Shown one piece after another: positions 44,016 through 52,895 of a DNA stretch of 64,000 nt. The notes below the pieces were generated by a model. That model searched no databases, was not told the origin of the DNA, and saw only the letters and a program-made list of their open reading frames with translations. This stretch comes from Shewanella aestuarii (lineage in GTDB: Bacteria; Pseudomonadota; Gammaproteobacteria; Enterobacterales; Shewanellaceae), in NCBI RefSeq assembly GCF_014647215.1, contig NZ_BMOT01000005.1:1-64000 (forward strand). The letters run 5' to 3'. Made by a program: the position numbers and the translations under genes. Each line of letters starts with the position of its first letter. The stretch's first letter is position 1.

Positions 44016-44576
44016 ATGACAAATGAATATCAGCCACCTGTTTTAGAAGCTCAACTTACTAGCCCCGTAGGGATGTTATTGGTAAAAGCGTCAGCGATAG
44101 GCTTAACCCATTTAACGGTTGCGGATCTCAAGCACCAATCTGAGCAAGTTGAGGTGTGTACTGTAATTGAACTGATAACCGCGCCATGCCCTGAAGAGAG
44201 TAAAGTTAATGCATTGCAACATATTAATGCGGTTCATCGGCAACTAAGCGAATATTTTGTCGGTCAGCGTCAAATATTTGAATTAGCATTAGCGCCAAAA
44301 GGCACTGTGTTTCAGCACCAAGTATGGCAAGCATTAGCGGCTATGCATTTTGGTGAAGTTTGTAGCTATGGTGAAATTGCTAATCGCATTGAACGACCCA
44401 AAGCCGTCAGGGCCGTTGGCGCGGCAAATGGTGCTAACCCGATAGCGATTATCGTGCCGTGTCATCGGGTCATAGGTAAAAATGGTAAGTTAACTGGCTA
44501 CGCCTATGGCTTGGAGATGAAACAGTTTTTATTGGCGCTAGAAGCCAGAAGCCAGAAGCCAGAAGCTAGAGGCTAG
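44016..44576 (+). CDS. ogt: Methylated-DNA-protein-cysteine methyltransferase
   Basis: Removes methyl groups from O6-methylguanine by irreversible transfer to its own Cys. Visible: FQHQVWQALAAMHFGEVCSY, the helix-turn-helix AVRAVGAANGANP, and IIVPCHRVIGKNG with the acceptor Cys. ATG at 44016 with AAGGA 7 nt upstream, 186 residues. The last dozen codons (EARSQKPEARG) are read from a heptamer repeat array, so the C-terminus beyond QFLLAL is repeat-encoded. Likely co-transcribed with the Ada-AlkA gene. Confidence 0.93.
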   Translation: MTNEYQPPVLEAQLTSPVGMLLVKASAIGLTHLTVADLKHQSEQVEVCTVIELITAPCPEESKVNALQHINAVHRQLSEYFVGQRQIFELALAPKGTVFQHQVWQALAAMHFGEVCSYGEIANRIERPKAVRAVGAANGANPIAIIVPCHRVIGKNGKLTGYAYGLEMKQFLLALEARSQKPEARG

Positions 44577-44608
44577 AGGCTAGAGGCTAGAGGCTAGAGG
44601 CTAGAGGC
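44537..44608. repeat. Heptamer arrays, (AGAAGCC)n then (TAGAGGC)n
   Basis: About four copies of AGAAGCC are followed by about six copies of TAGAGGC, both with period 7. The first part lies inside the ogt coding sequence, the rest in the spacer before the helicase gene. Confidence 0.9.
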
Positions 44609-44828
44609 ATCAAATGAGCTGGATAACGTCTGTCTTGTTGAGATCTTCTATCAGAGATCTTGCTGTCATTTTTCATTTTCAATATTGTTGATAATGCAGT
44701 GGCTTGCTGGAGACTTTACCTTGGTATTATCGGCTCACAAAATGACACACCACTGAGTGATTTTTTTCAGACTTTAGTGACAAATTAAGGTAAAATTATC
44801 CCTTTATTTTAATTGACTGAATTGATAC

Positions 44829-46103
44829 ATGACCCAAGCGGCTACTTTTACTGATTTTGGTTTGTCGGCACCTTTGCTTGCACGACTCATTGAGCTGAAC
44901 TATACCACTGCCACGCCTGTGCAGGCAGCCACCATACCCGCCTTATTGCAAGGTAAAGATGTGCTAGCGGGGGCGAATACCGGTTCAGGTAAAACGGCAG
45001 CGTTTGCGTTACCCATCATTCAGCATTTAAGTATCAATACCCAACGCGGCACTTCTAAACAGAATAATGTCAGTTGTTTAGTGCTAGTGCCTACCCGTGA
45101 ATTGGCCAAGCAGGTTGCTGATAGTTTCCAGTCCTATGCCAGTCATTTAAACGGCTTGATTAAAACCGTAGCAGTATTCGGTGGCGTGTCGATTAATACC
45201 CAAATGTTGGCATTACGTGGTGGTGCTGATGTGGTTGTTGCCACACCGGGTCGATTGTTGGATTTATTATCTTCCAATGCGCTTAAGTTAAACAAAGTGT
45301 CACATTTAGTGTTAGATGAAGCTGATCGTATGTTAAGCCTTGGCTTTACCGACGAGCTCAATCAAGTGCTTGAGTTAATGCCAAAGAAAAAGCAAACCTT
45401 GCTGTTTTCTGCGACGTTCCCTGAAGATGTGCAAGTGTTAGCCTCGTCTTTATTAACAAATCCTCTTGAAATTCAAATGCAAAGTGCCGATGCTAGCACT
45501 TTAGTGCAGCGAGTTTTTACCGTAAATCGTGAAAGTAAAACCGCATTATTGGCCCATTTAATTAATGAAAACCATTGGCGACAAGCGCTTATTTTCGTTA
45601 ATGCAAAAAACACTTGTGAACATTTAGCGCAAAAATTAGCTAAAAGAGGCATTAATGCTGAGGTGTTTCACGGAGATAAAGCACAAGGTGCAAGAAATCG
45701 TGTATTAGAGGCTTTTAAATCGTCTGAAATTGATGTATTAATTGCCACCGATATTGCGTCACGTGGTATTGATATTGAAAAATTACCTGTGGTAATTAAT
45801 TTTGATTTACCAAGAAGTCCAGCTGATTATATGCATCGTATCGGTCGAAGTGGCCGTGCGGGTGAAGTCGGTTTGGCAATTAGTTTGTTATGTCATGACG
45901 ATTATCATCATTTCTCTGTGATTGAGAAAAAGAATAAGATCCGTCTTGAACGCGAGCAAGTTGCAGGCTTTGAGGCTGATGATGAAATGCCTTTAAGCGC
46001 GCAAATAGTTAAACCAATGGCCAAGCCCGCTGGTACGGGTAAAAAGAAGCGTAAAAACCTTCCTCCTGTAAATGTGGATATTTGGTCAACAAAACCAGAT
46101 TAA
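44829..46103 (+). CDS. DEAD-box ATP-dependent RNA helicase
   Basis: A 424-residue helicase, probably acting in ribosome assembly or mRNA turnover. All superfamily 2 motifs are in order: Q motif (FTDFGLSAPLLARLIELNYT, then PVQA), motif I AGANTGSGKTAAF, Ia PTRELA, Ib TPGR, II VLDEAD, III SATF, IV LIFVNAKN, V IATDIASRGID and VI HRIGRSGRAG. The C-terminal tail is short and basic (GTGKKKRKNLP). The tail resembles RhlE-type proteins, but I cannot assign SrmB or RhlE with certainty. The phosphatase gene follows after 11 bp. Confidence 0.92.
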   Translation: MTQAATFTDFGLSAPLLARLIELNYTTATPVQAATIPALLQGKDVLAGANTGSGKTAAFALPIIQHLSINTQRGTSKQNNVSCLVLVPTRELAKQVADSFQSYASHLNGLIKTVAVFGGVSINTQMLALRGGADVVVATPGRLLDLLSSNALKLNKVSHLVLDEADRMLSLGFTDELNQVLELMPKKKQTLLFSATFPEDVQVLASSLLTNPLEIQMQSADASTLVQRVFTVNRESKTALLAHLINENHWRQALIFVNAKNTCEHLAQKLAKRGINAEVFHGDKAQGARNRVLEAFKSSEIDVLIATDIASRGIDIEKLPVVINFDLPRSPADYMHRIGRSGRAGEVGLAISLLCHDDYHHFSVIEKKNKIRLEREQVAGFEADDEMPLSAQIVKPMAKPAGTGKKKRKNLPPVNVDIWSTKPD

Positions 46104-46114
46104 GTAGTAGGTAT

Positions 46115-46594
46115 ATGAAACAAGTTTTTTGGTTGATTGATGGGCAACTTGCAGGACGCAGTGGTCCCAATAAAGATGCATGGGATTTAGCAGAACTTAA
46201 ACACGCCGGATTCGGCGCCATAGCCTCACTGAATGATGGCGCTATGTGTGATACACAACAGATGGCTGATTTGGGCATCGAACATCAAATATTTAACTTG
46301 CCGGATAATATTCCGCCCGTTGATGGTGATGTTGAAATTTGTGCTGAAATAATGCCAAAAGTATTGGCTTTTATTCGCCAAGCCGAAGCGCAAAATAAAG
46401 CAGTATTGTTACATTGTCGTTCAGGTATCAACCGTACTGAGCTAATGATGGCTTATTATTTAATGGAAAATGGCGCGGCTCCAGTGCACGCGGTTAGCCA
46501 GGTTCGTAATGCCAGTGGTTTAGCCTTTGATGCTGAAGGCTGGGATCAGTTTGTATACGATGTACTTTACCGCTTGCAAGCTGCATCAAACTAA
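46115..46594 (+). CDS. Dual-specificity/tyrosine phosphatase family protein
   Basis: A 159-residue protein with the cysteine phosphatase P-loop HCRSGINRTELMM (about 106-118, matching HCxxGxxR) and an upstream general-acid region (NLPDNIPPVDGD). N-terminus KQVFWLIDGQLAGRSGP. The substrate is unknown; small bacterial members may act on protein, phosphoinositide or RNA 5' phosphates. ATG at 46115 is preferred over earlier in-frame codons inside the helicase gene. It is 11 bp from the helicase stop, so probably co-transcribed. Confidence 0.85.
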   Translation: MKQVFWLIDGQLAGRSGPNKDAWDLAELKHAGFGAIASLNDGAMCDTQQMADLGIEHQIFNLPDNIPPVDGDVEICAEIMPKVLAFIRQAEAQNKAVLLHCRSGINRTELMMAYYLMENGAAPVHAVSQVRNASGLAFDAEGWDQFVYDVLYRLQAASN

Positions 46595-46618
46595 TGTGTT
46601 AACCACAGAGGGGAAGGA

Positions 46619-48169
46619 ATGCTAACAAGCAGAATACTGAGTCAATATATTGGTTACTTTGTTCTTAGCGGGCTAGCGTTTCTTTCTTTAGTGGGTTGTG
46701 CTTCATATCATGTGTATCCCACAGCACCACTAGAATACCAATTACCTTCGCCATCCGATTCTCCTCTTGCTTTATATCTCACAAAGCTTCCGCAAATTAA
46801 CGATCAAACCGGTGTATATCCCTTAGGTGATGGTGTCGATGCTTTTGTTGCCCGTTTGGCGTTAATTGATGCAGCGAGAGTGTCAATAGACTTACAGTAT
46901 TATCTCTATCATGATGATGAAACAGGCAAATTACTGACATTATATTTGTATCGTGCCGCTGAACGTGGTGTTCGGGTGCGTTTACTGATTGATGACATGG
47001 CCACTAAAGGTAAAGACCAACAGCTGTTTCGGTTAGTGCAACACCCTAATATTAGTGTGCGCATATTCAACCCCGATCTTGAACGTCAGTTTCGCACACT
47101 TTCTTTTGCACAAAACTTCAGTCGCCTGAATCATCGCATGCACAATAAATCCTTTACTGTCGACAATTTAGTCTCGATCGTCGGTGGGCGTAATATTGGA
47201 GATGAGTATTACTCTGCTCACCGCAGTGTTGAATTTGGTGATTTAGATATGTTGCTGATCGGCCAGCTTATTCCTGAGGTGTCAAACCAATTTGATCTTT
47301 ATTGGAACGCATCACAAGTGCAACCGATTGAACAACTGTTAGGTAAAAAGATTGAGTTTGATGATGTTGCGAATGTAAGGGAACAGCTTGATAGTTATGA
47401 GTTGTCCGTCAAAGAGCATCCATATCTGTTAAGGCTAATACAATCGCAATTATTGTCGAGAATAATAGAACAACAAATTGGCTGGTTTTGGTCATCGAGC
47501 GAATTGTTTTACGATCCGCCTAATAAGTTGAATACCGCGGTTAATCACACATTGTTACTTGATGATTTATCGACATTTTTTAACCGAACAAAGAACGAGT
47601 TAATTATCATTTCGCCTTACTTTGTGCCAACAAATGCCGGCACAGATGCGTTGATTAATGCGGTTAAAAACGGACTCAAGGTAACGATAATTACCAATAC
47701 ATTGGCCGCGACAGATGTGCTTGCGGTACATGCTGGGTATATTAACTATCGCGAACGGTTAATTGATGGTGGTGTACTCATTTATGAAATGAAGTCCTCC
47801 CCTGAATGGCAAAAGGATAAGTCTCAAAGCCAATGGAAAGGCAGCTCTCGCAGTAGTTTGCATGCCAAACTTTTTATTATTGATCGTAAAATGATGTTTG
47901 TTGGCTCATTTAATTTTGACCCTCGCTCAGCTTGGCTAAATACTGAAATGGGCGTGATAGTTGAGCAGCAAGCTTTAACAACGCTTATCGCTGAAGATGT
48001 CTTAAGTCAGTTAAATGTCAATGCGTATCAAGTCATCAAAAAAGAAGGGCAGATACAATGGCTCGACTTACAGCATCAAACTTATTTGACCACCGAGCCC
48101 GATAGTAGCTGGTGGCAACGTTTTACTGCCAATGCTTTATCATGGTTACCCGTAGAATCACAGTTATAA
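46619..48169 (+). CDS. Phospholipase D-like lipoprotein (cardiolipin synthase ClsC type)
   Basis: A 516-residue protein with two HKD motifs: HNKSFTVDNLVSIVGGRNIG (about 176-195) and HAKLFIIDRKMMFVGSFNFD (about 416-435). The N-terminal segment ends in the lipobox LVGC (Cys27), pointing to a lipoprotein. ClsC (YmdC) of E. coli, the nearest well-known relative, makes cardiolipin from phosphatidylethanolamine and phosphatidylglycerol. ATG at 46619 is preceded by GGGGAAGGA. The gene follows the phosphatase by 24 bp. Confidence 0.87.
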   Translation: MLTSRILSQYIGYFVLSGLAFLSLVGCASYHVYPTAPLEYQLPSPSDSPLALYLTKLPQINDQTGVYPLGDGVDAFVARLALIDAARVSIDLQYYLYHDDETGKLLTLYLYRAAERGVRVRLLIDDMATKGKDQQLFRLVQHPNISVRIFNPDLERQFRTLSFAQNFSRLNHRMHNKSFTVDNLVSIVGGRNIGDEYYSAHRSVEFGDLDMLLIGQLIPEVSNQFDLYWNASQVQPIEQLLGKKIEFDDVANVREQLDSYELSVKEHPYLLRLIQSQLLSRIIEQQIGWFWSSSELFYDPPNKLNTAVNHTLLLDDLSTFFNRTKNELIIISPYFVPTNAGTDALINAVKNGLKVTIITNTLAATDVLAVHAGYINYRERLIDGGVLIYEMKSSPEWQKDKSQSQWKGSSRSSLHAKLFIIDRKMMFVGSFNFDPRSAWLNTEMGVIVEQQALTTLIAEDVLSQLNVNAYQVIKKEGQIQWLDLQHQTYLTTEPDSSWWQRFTANALSWLPVESQL

Positions 48170-48271
48170 CATTAATTTTTTATCGTTATTTGAATCAGTT
48201 GCACAATAATGTTCAAGATTTGCTGCTATATTTAGCGTAGGCGATTATTTTATTTTCAGTAAGGAATTTCA

Positions 48272-49177
48272 ATGGCATCAAAGGGCAGTAAAGCCAGTCA
48301 ATCTCAAGGGCTACTCTTATTTCATTTGAATCAGAGTCAGTTGTTTGCGCTTGGCACATTGAAAATTCGTGAGCTAGTGCCTTTTACCGAATTGACTAAA
48401 ATTCCTAATTCTCATCCTAGTATTATGGGGGCCGCGACCGTTCGTGGTGGCACTATTCCTGTTATCGATATGGCGGCAGCAATTGGTTTTCGGCCGATTG
48501 AACAAAGTGAGTTGAAAAATTGTTTTATCATCATCACCGATTGTCAGCGGATGGTTATTGGTTTTGTGGTACGCGCCATTGATAAAATCATTGAATGTAA
48601 TTGGCGTGATATTGAACCACCATCAAGTAGTTTAGGTAAAAATGCTTACTTAACCGGAGTCACCCGTTTTGATGGCCGCTTGGTACAGTTACTCGACGTT
48701 GAGTTGCTTTTATCTAAAATATTCCCCAATGATCCAACGGTTAACCGTGCTATTTTGACCGACGTACAGCGTGAAAAACTCAAACCGTTACGGATTTTAA
48801 TTGTCGATGACTCTAAAGTTGCCCGCAAGCAGTTATCCGATGCGCTCGATTCAATCAATATTCCTTATGAAGTAACCTCTAATGGCCATGAAGCATTAAT
48901 GATGATGGTGGAGGCGGCAAAGGAGCGTAAGCCTGTTGACCTGTTAGTCAGCGATATTGAAATGCCAGGGTTAGACGGTTATGAGTTGTCATTTGAAGTA
49001 AAAGATAACCCTGAAATCGCCAAGGCGTATATTATTTTGCATACCTCGCTTTCAAGTGAGATTAGCTTAAGCCAGGCCAAGCAGGTTGGCGCGAATGAAG
49101 CTTTAACCAAGTTTGATGCTAAAGAACTGATAGAAGCTATGCTTCGGGGCGCACAATTCTTAGCAAATTTGCAGTAA
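48272..49177 (+). CDS. cheV: Chemotaxis protein CheV
   Basis: A 301-residue coupling protein: CheW-like domain (about 15-165, with FALGTLKIRELVPFTELTKI, MGAATVRGGTIPVIDMAAAI and GVTRFDGRLVQLLDVE) followed by a receiver domain (about 174-300). The receiver has ILIVDDSKVARKQLSDAL with the acidic pocket, the phospho-acceptor Asp in LLVSDIEMPGLDGYEL and LTKFDAKEL. It couples receptors to CheA and adapts the signal. It is a lone gene with its own spacer; ATG preceded by AAGGA. Confidence 0.95.
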   Translation: MASKGSKASQSQGLLLFHLNQSQLFALGTLKIRELVPFTELTKIPNSHPSIMGAATVRGGTIPVIDMAAAIGFRPIEQSELKNCFIIITDCQRMVIGFVVRAIDKIIECNWRDIEPPSSSLGKNAYLTGVTRFDGRLVQLLDVELLLSKIFPNDPTVNRAILTDVQREKLKPLRILIVDDSKVARKQLSDALDSINIPYEVTSNGHEALMMMVEAAKERKPVDLLVSDIEMPGLDGYELSFEVKDNPEIAKAYIILHTSLSSEISLSQAKQVGANEALTKFDAKELIEAMLRGAQFLANLQ

Positions 49178-49270
49178 ATCCTCACCTATCGGGCGGGGAT
49201 ATTAAGGTGAATATGCGATAGCATTTTAACTATAGTGATGGCCTAATCATAGCTGTGTGGTTAGTTACCT

Positions 49271-49603
49271 TCATAAATTTAAATCTGAACCTATACTTCT
49301 CATTCTTTTAAGGTGTTTTTCAGGAGCCATTTGATTAGATAAAAATCCGACAAAAACAACATCATTTTCTCTCTTCAAATAATAGAAAACATGCTTATCA
49401 TCTGAAAATCTATAACTATCTCTCGATACCTCATCAATAGACAATCCCAGATTTGGATTATTGGCTAAAGCTTGCATTCTTTTTCGCAAAATCTCTTTAT
49501 ATTTTAACCATTGTGGATTACCCCACTTTTTGATTGTGTACTTGCGAATAGACTCTAAATCTTTTCTTGCATGGCCTCTTATTAAGAATGGTGTATTCTT
49601 CAT
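49271..49603 (-). CDS. RelE/ParE-family toxin
   Basis: A 110-residue protein of the ParE/RelE fold. N-terminus FLIRGHARKDLESIRKYTIK then WGNPQWLKYKEILRKRMQAL, with the later YRFSDDKHVFYYLKRENDVV and VGFL core. The pattern RPGHARKDL-like plus an IxxYT helix is usual for ParE toxins (gyrase inhibitors), but RelE mRNA interferases share the fold, so the target is unknown. Its ATG overlaps the last base of the antitoxin stop (TAATG), so translation is coupled. Confidence 0.87.
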   Translation of the reverse strand: MKNTPFLIRGHARKDLESIRKYTIKKWGNPQWLKYKEILRKRMQALANNPNLGLSIDEVSRDSYRFSDDKHVFYYLKRENDVVFVGFLSNQMAPEKHLKRMRSIGSDLNL

Positions 49604-49851
49604 TAATCATACTTTCCAGAGTCTAACTCATCCAAAAAGTCATTTCCGTCCACAAGATCATTTTCATCAATATTTTCAAAGCGTGATCGAACAAGCTCCA
49701 TTTTCAATTCTTCAAAACGGTTGTATTCTTCACTTGAGACAATTACAGCGACAGGGGTTCCGTTCTTTTTAATTTGAATAGGTTCCGATTGAACTTTCAA
49801 AAGCATCTTACCGAAATTGGTTTTTGCTTCGTTTGCATTTAGTGTAAACAT
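49603..49851 (-). CDS. Phd/YefM-family antitoxin
   Basis: An 82-residue antitoxin. The N-terminal DNA-binding part MFTLNANEAKTNFGKMLLKV and EPIQIKKNGTPVAVIVSSEE is a textbook Phd/YefM start; the acidic C-terminal tail (ENIDENDLVDGNDFLDELDS) would bind the toxin. It is expected to bind its own promoter. A palindrome AAATCG-AA-CGATTT lies about 55 bp upstream. It forms a two-gene operon with the ParE-like toxin. Confidence 0.88.
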   Translation of the reverse strand: MFTLNANEAKTNFGKMLLKVQSEPIQIKKNGTPVAVIVSSEEYNRFEELKMELVRSRFENIDENDLVDGNDFLDELDSGKYD

Positions 49852-50198
49852 CTAAAGTCCCTCAACTTGATTACATACACATTAATAGAATCGACCAAAA
49901 CAGTCAAATCGAACGATTTTTACGGTTGTCAATTCAACAGCCCTTTTTAATGACTTCAATTGCTGTTTGTTATCACTTCAATGACTTTTGTTCAGATCAG
50001 TTTTTCACTGAACATGTTGCCGCCTAATAGAGCGGTTATCCCTTTGCATGTTTAATAAATGTGGTCAGCTTGCAAATTTTGCGTAATTTTCAGTTTAAAT
50101 ATCAGCCTTTGCTAGACTTTGCCCATAGCATCCTGATATACAACCTCTATATCTGAATAACAGATAAAAAATAATAAAATAAATTTGAAGGTTAAGTC
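49852..50198. other. 347-bp divergent spacer between the antitoxin and sstT
   Basis: No gene is seen. Two perfect dyads are visible: AAATCG-AA-CGATTT (49906-49919), a possible operator for the antitoxin, and TATCTG-AATAA-CAGATA (50150-50166) in the sstT leader. Functional meaning is unproven. Confidence 0.4.
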
Positions 50199-51425
50199 AT
50201 GAATCAAAACACATCGCTGTTTGCGCGCATTGTGAACGGTAGCCTAGTGCTACAAATTATTGGCGGGATTATTTTAGGGGTGATCCTCGCATCTGTTTCA
50301 ACATCGGCAGCCGGGCAAGTTGCTTTTTTAGGTGATTTATTTGTTGGTGCATTAAAAGCTATTGCGCCGATTTTAGTATTTGTACTCGTGGCATCTTCTA
50401 TCGCGAATCAGAAGAAAGATAGTCACACTAATATGCGTCCTATCATTGTGTTGTATTTACTCGGCACACTTGCAGCAGCGATTACCGCTGTTATTTTTAG
50501 TTTTATGTTCCCAACCACATTATTACTCGCCACGGGGATTGAAGGTTCCAATCCACCGCAGGGGATTGGTGAAGTATTGAATACTTTATTGTTTAAAGTG
50601 GTCGATAACCCAGTCAATGCCTTAATGACCGGCAACTACATTGGCATTTTAGCTTGGGGTGTCGGTTTGGGGATTGCGATGCATCATGCCAGTGATTCGA
50701 CTAAGCAAATGCTAGCTGATGTCAGTGATGCGGTGTCGAGCATTGTGCGTTTTGTTATTCGCCTTGCGCCTATTGGTATCTTTGGTTTAGTTGCCGCCAC
50801 GTTTGCGACAACAGGTTTTGCCGCGTTGGCCGGTTACGCTCAGTTATTATTGGTATTAGTCGGTGCAATGTTATTTATTGCACTTGTGGTTAATCCATTG
50901 ATTGTTTATATCAAAATTAAGCGTAACCCGTATCCTTTGGTACTAAAGTGCCTACGTGAAAGTGGCGTGACGGCGTTTTTTACCCGTTCAAGTGCCGCTA
51001 ACATTCCGGTTAACATGGCCTTATGTGAAGAGTTAAAACTACATAAAGATACCTATTCAGTTTCTATTCCTTTAGGTGCAACGGTCAACATGGGCGGGGC
51101 GGCGATCACTATCACAGTGTTAACTTTGGCGGCGGCGCACACCTTAGGAATTCAAGTTGATTTTATGACGGCGATTTTATTAAGCGTAGTTGCTGCCGTA
51201 TCGGCTTGTGGTGCTTCTGGTGTTGCTGGTGGTTCATTACTACTGATCCCATTGGCCTGTAGTTTATTTGGCATTTCAAATGATGTCGCCATGCAAGTGG
51301 TTGCGGTGGGGTTCATCATTGGCGTTATCCAGGATTCTGCTGAAACTGCACTGAACAGTTCAACAGACGTGGTCTTTACGGCAGCAGCCTGTGAAGCAGC
51401 TGAAAATAAAGCTAAATCTGTATAA
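50199..51425 (+). CDS. sstT: Serine/threonine:sodium symporter SstT
   Basis: An inner-membrane dicarboxylate/amino acid:cation symporter (DAACS) of 408 residues. It imports serine and threonine with Na+. The N-terminus [20 protein letters not shown], the re-entrant loop region with [18 protein letters not shown] (about 265-282), and [20 protein letters not shown] (about 287-306) follow SstT of E. coli closely. ATG follows GAAGGTTAAGTC. A strong terminator follows, so it is monocistronic. Confidence 0.94.
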   Translation: MNQNTSLFARIVNGSLVLQIIGGIILGVILASVSTSAAGQVAFLGDLFVGALKAIAPILVFVLVASSIANQKKDSHTNMRPIIVLYLLGTLAAAITAVIFSFMFPTTLLLATGIEGSNPPQGIGEVLNTLLFKVVDNPVNALMTGNYIGILAWGVGLGIAMHHASDSTKQMLADVSDAVSSIVRFVIRLAPIGIFGLVAATFATTGFAALAGYAQLLLVLVGAMLFIALVVNPLIVYIKIKRNPYPLVLKCLRESGVTAFFTRSSAANIPVNMALCEELKLHKDTYSVSIPLGATVNMGGAAITITVLTLAAAHTLGIQVDFMTAILLSVVAAVSACGASGVAGGSLLLIPLACSLFGISNDVAMQVVAVGFIIGVIQDSAETALNSSTDVVFTAAACEAAENKAKSV

Positions 51426-51490
51426 ATATTTATGCAGCAGGAGTGAGCTAAGCTCAACATCTATCTAGCTAAATTACTCATAAATCGATA

Positions 51491-51525
51491 AAAATGCCGA
51501 CACCTTGCAGTGTCGGCATTTTTTA
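51491..51525 (+). terminator. Rho-independent terminator after sstT
   Basis: AATGCCGACAC and GTGTCGGCATT form a perfect 11-bp stem with loop CTTGCA, followed by TTTTT. Confidence 0.92.
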
Positions 51526-51607
51526 TGACTGATATCAGGCTGCTAATCTCAGGCTGCTAATATTGATTTGATTTGTAACTGAAACTTGGGTTTGTTTGAA
51601 ATTGACT

Positions 51608-52261
51608 TTAGAAATGCTCAGGGCTAACAAAGGTCATTTGTGTCAGTTTATATGGGTGAATAATCGATAACGATTTAGCGTGCAGCTTTAATCTTGGGCT
51701 GGCGTTAATCGCTGCTTTATCGGCGTAAAAAGTATCACCTAGAATGGGGTGACCTAAGGCAAGCATGTGAACCCGTAACTGATGTGTTCTGCCAGTGTGA
51801 GGGCGGAGTTCAATCAAGGTGCTGTTATCACGCAGTTTGAGCACCTGGTAATCGGTTATCGCCGCTTTCCCCTGTGTGCTAACTTGCTGAAAAGGCGGGT
51901 TATCAGCTATTGGGCCTAAGGCTAAATCAATTTGTCCTGAAAGTGGTGATACATGGCCTGCAACCTCGGCTATATACACCTTTTTCGCTTCACGGTTTTG
52001 AAATTGGGTTTTCAAATGTGATTCGGCTTTTTTGTTGCGGGCAAAAATTAAAATGCCTGAAGTGTCACAATCTAATCGGTGCACTAAAATGGCATCGGGA
52101 TAACGCTCAATCACGCGACTAATCGCGCAGTCATGGGTCTCTGGCGCTCGTCCTGGGTTCGATAATAATCCCGATGGCTTATTAATAACGATGATGTCTT
52201 TGTCTACATGTCGAATATCTAACCAAGGAATGCTAGGCGGTTGATAACTAAAAATATGCAT
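51608..52261 (-). CDS. rluA: Dual-specificity rRNA/tRNA pseudouridine synthase RluA
   Basis: A 217-residue pseudouridine synthase. E. coli RluA modifies U746 of 23S rRNA and U32 of some tRNAs. Motifs: VINKPSGLLSNPGR (about 25-38), catalytic Asp in LVHRLDCDTSGILIFARN (about 59-76), ELRPHTGRTHQLRVHM and LGHPILGDTFYA. Length and N-terminus (PPSIPWLDIRHVDKDIIVIN) match RluA more than RluC or RluD. Leftward, alone. Confidence 0.92.
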   Translation of the reverse strand: MHIFSYQPPSIPWLDIRHVDKDIIVINKPSGLLSNPGRAPETHDCAISRVIERYPDAILVHRLDCDTSGILIFARNKKAESHLKTQFQNREAKKVYIAEVAGHVSPLSGQIDLALGPIADNPPFQQVSTQGKAAITDYQVLKLRDNSTLIELRPHTGRTHQLRVHMLALGHPILGDTFYADKAAINASPRLKLHAKSLSIIHPYKLTQMTFVSPEHF

Positions 52262-52326
52262 TGGTTCACTCAGAAGAAATTAACACGGATGATGAGGGGG
52301 AGTTTAGCAAATTTGTCGTCAAATAA

Positions 52327-52881
52327 TTATAAAAAAGTGCTTAGCCATAATCGAAGTTTGAGGCCCCATTGGGTGGTGATACCTGATGTTACAAAGCGAA
52401 TTTGTTGCTGATTATCGATAATATAAATAGCCGGAAAAGCATTCGCTCCCCATTGCTGTGAAAGGCTTTGTTGGTGTGGCACTAAAGTCATGTTAGCCTC
52501 GTTAATCACAGGAAACTGTAAGTCATTGTTGTACATGAATTGGATGATATCTTGATCACTTCCCGATGCGACTGCAATAGAAATGACTTGGTATTCATTA
52601 TGTGAAGCAAGGCTATTTACCATTGGTGAGGTGACTTTGCAGGCCGGGCACCATGTTCCCCAAAAATACACCAATGTCGGTTTGGTTGAGGTGGCAAGTA
52701 TAAATGGCTGTTGCTGAACGGTAACGGCCGAAAGTTGCGGCGCTTGACCGTCTATCATGTCACGTTGCATATAGCTGGCAATCGCAAAAAGAGCCACTGA
52801 CAAAATACCCAGATCGCGAATTTGCTTTATCCAAAAAGCGCGGCTGTTAATCCGTTGGCGCAAGGTCATGTTATCAGTCAT
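52327..52881 (-). CDS. Membrane-anchored thioredoxin-like protein (TlpA/ScsD type)
   Basis: A 184-residue protein disulfide oxidoreductase. A single N-terminal transmembrane helix (about 22-40) anchors a periplasmic thioredoxin domain with the redox site YFWGTWCPACKVTSP (WCPAC, about 72-86). The cis-Pro segment is WGANAFPAIYIID. Similar proteins (ScsD, DsbE-like) reduce or isomerise periplasmic disulfides; the partner is unknown. It follows acpH on the minus strand after 14 bp, so the two form an operon. Confidence 0.88.
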   Translation of the reverse strand: MTDNMTLRQRINSRAFWIKQIRDLGILSVALFAIASYMQRDMIDGQAPQLSAVTVQQQPFILATSTKPTLVYFWGTWCPACKVTSPMVNSLASHNEYQVISIAVASGSDQDIIQFMYNNDLQFPVINEANMTLVPHQQSLSQQWGANAFPAIYIIDNQQQIRFVTSGITTQWGLKLRLWLSTFL

Positions 52882-52895
52882 TTTTTCTCATTGTC

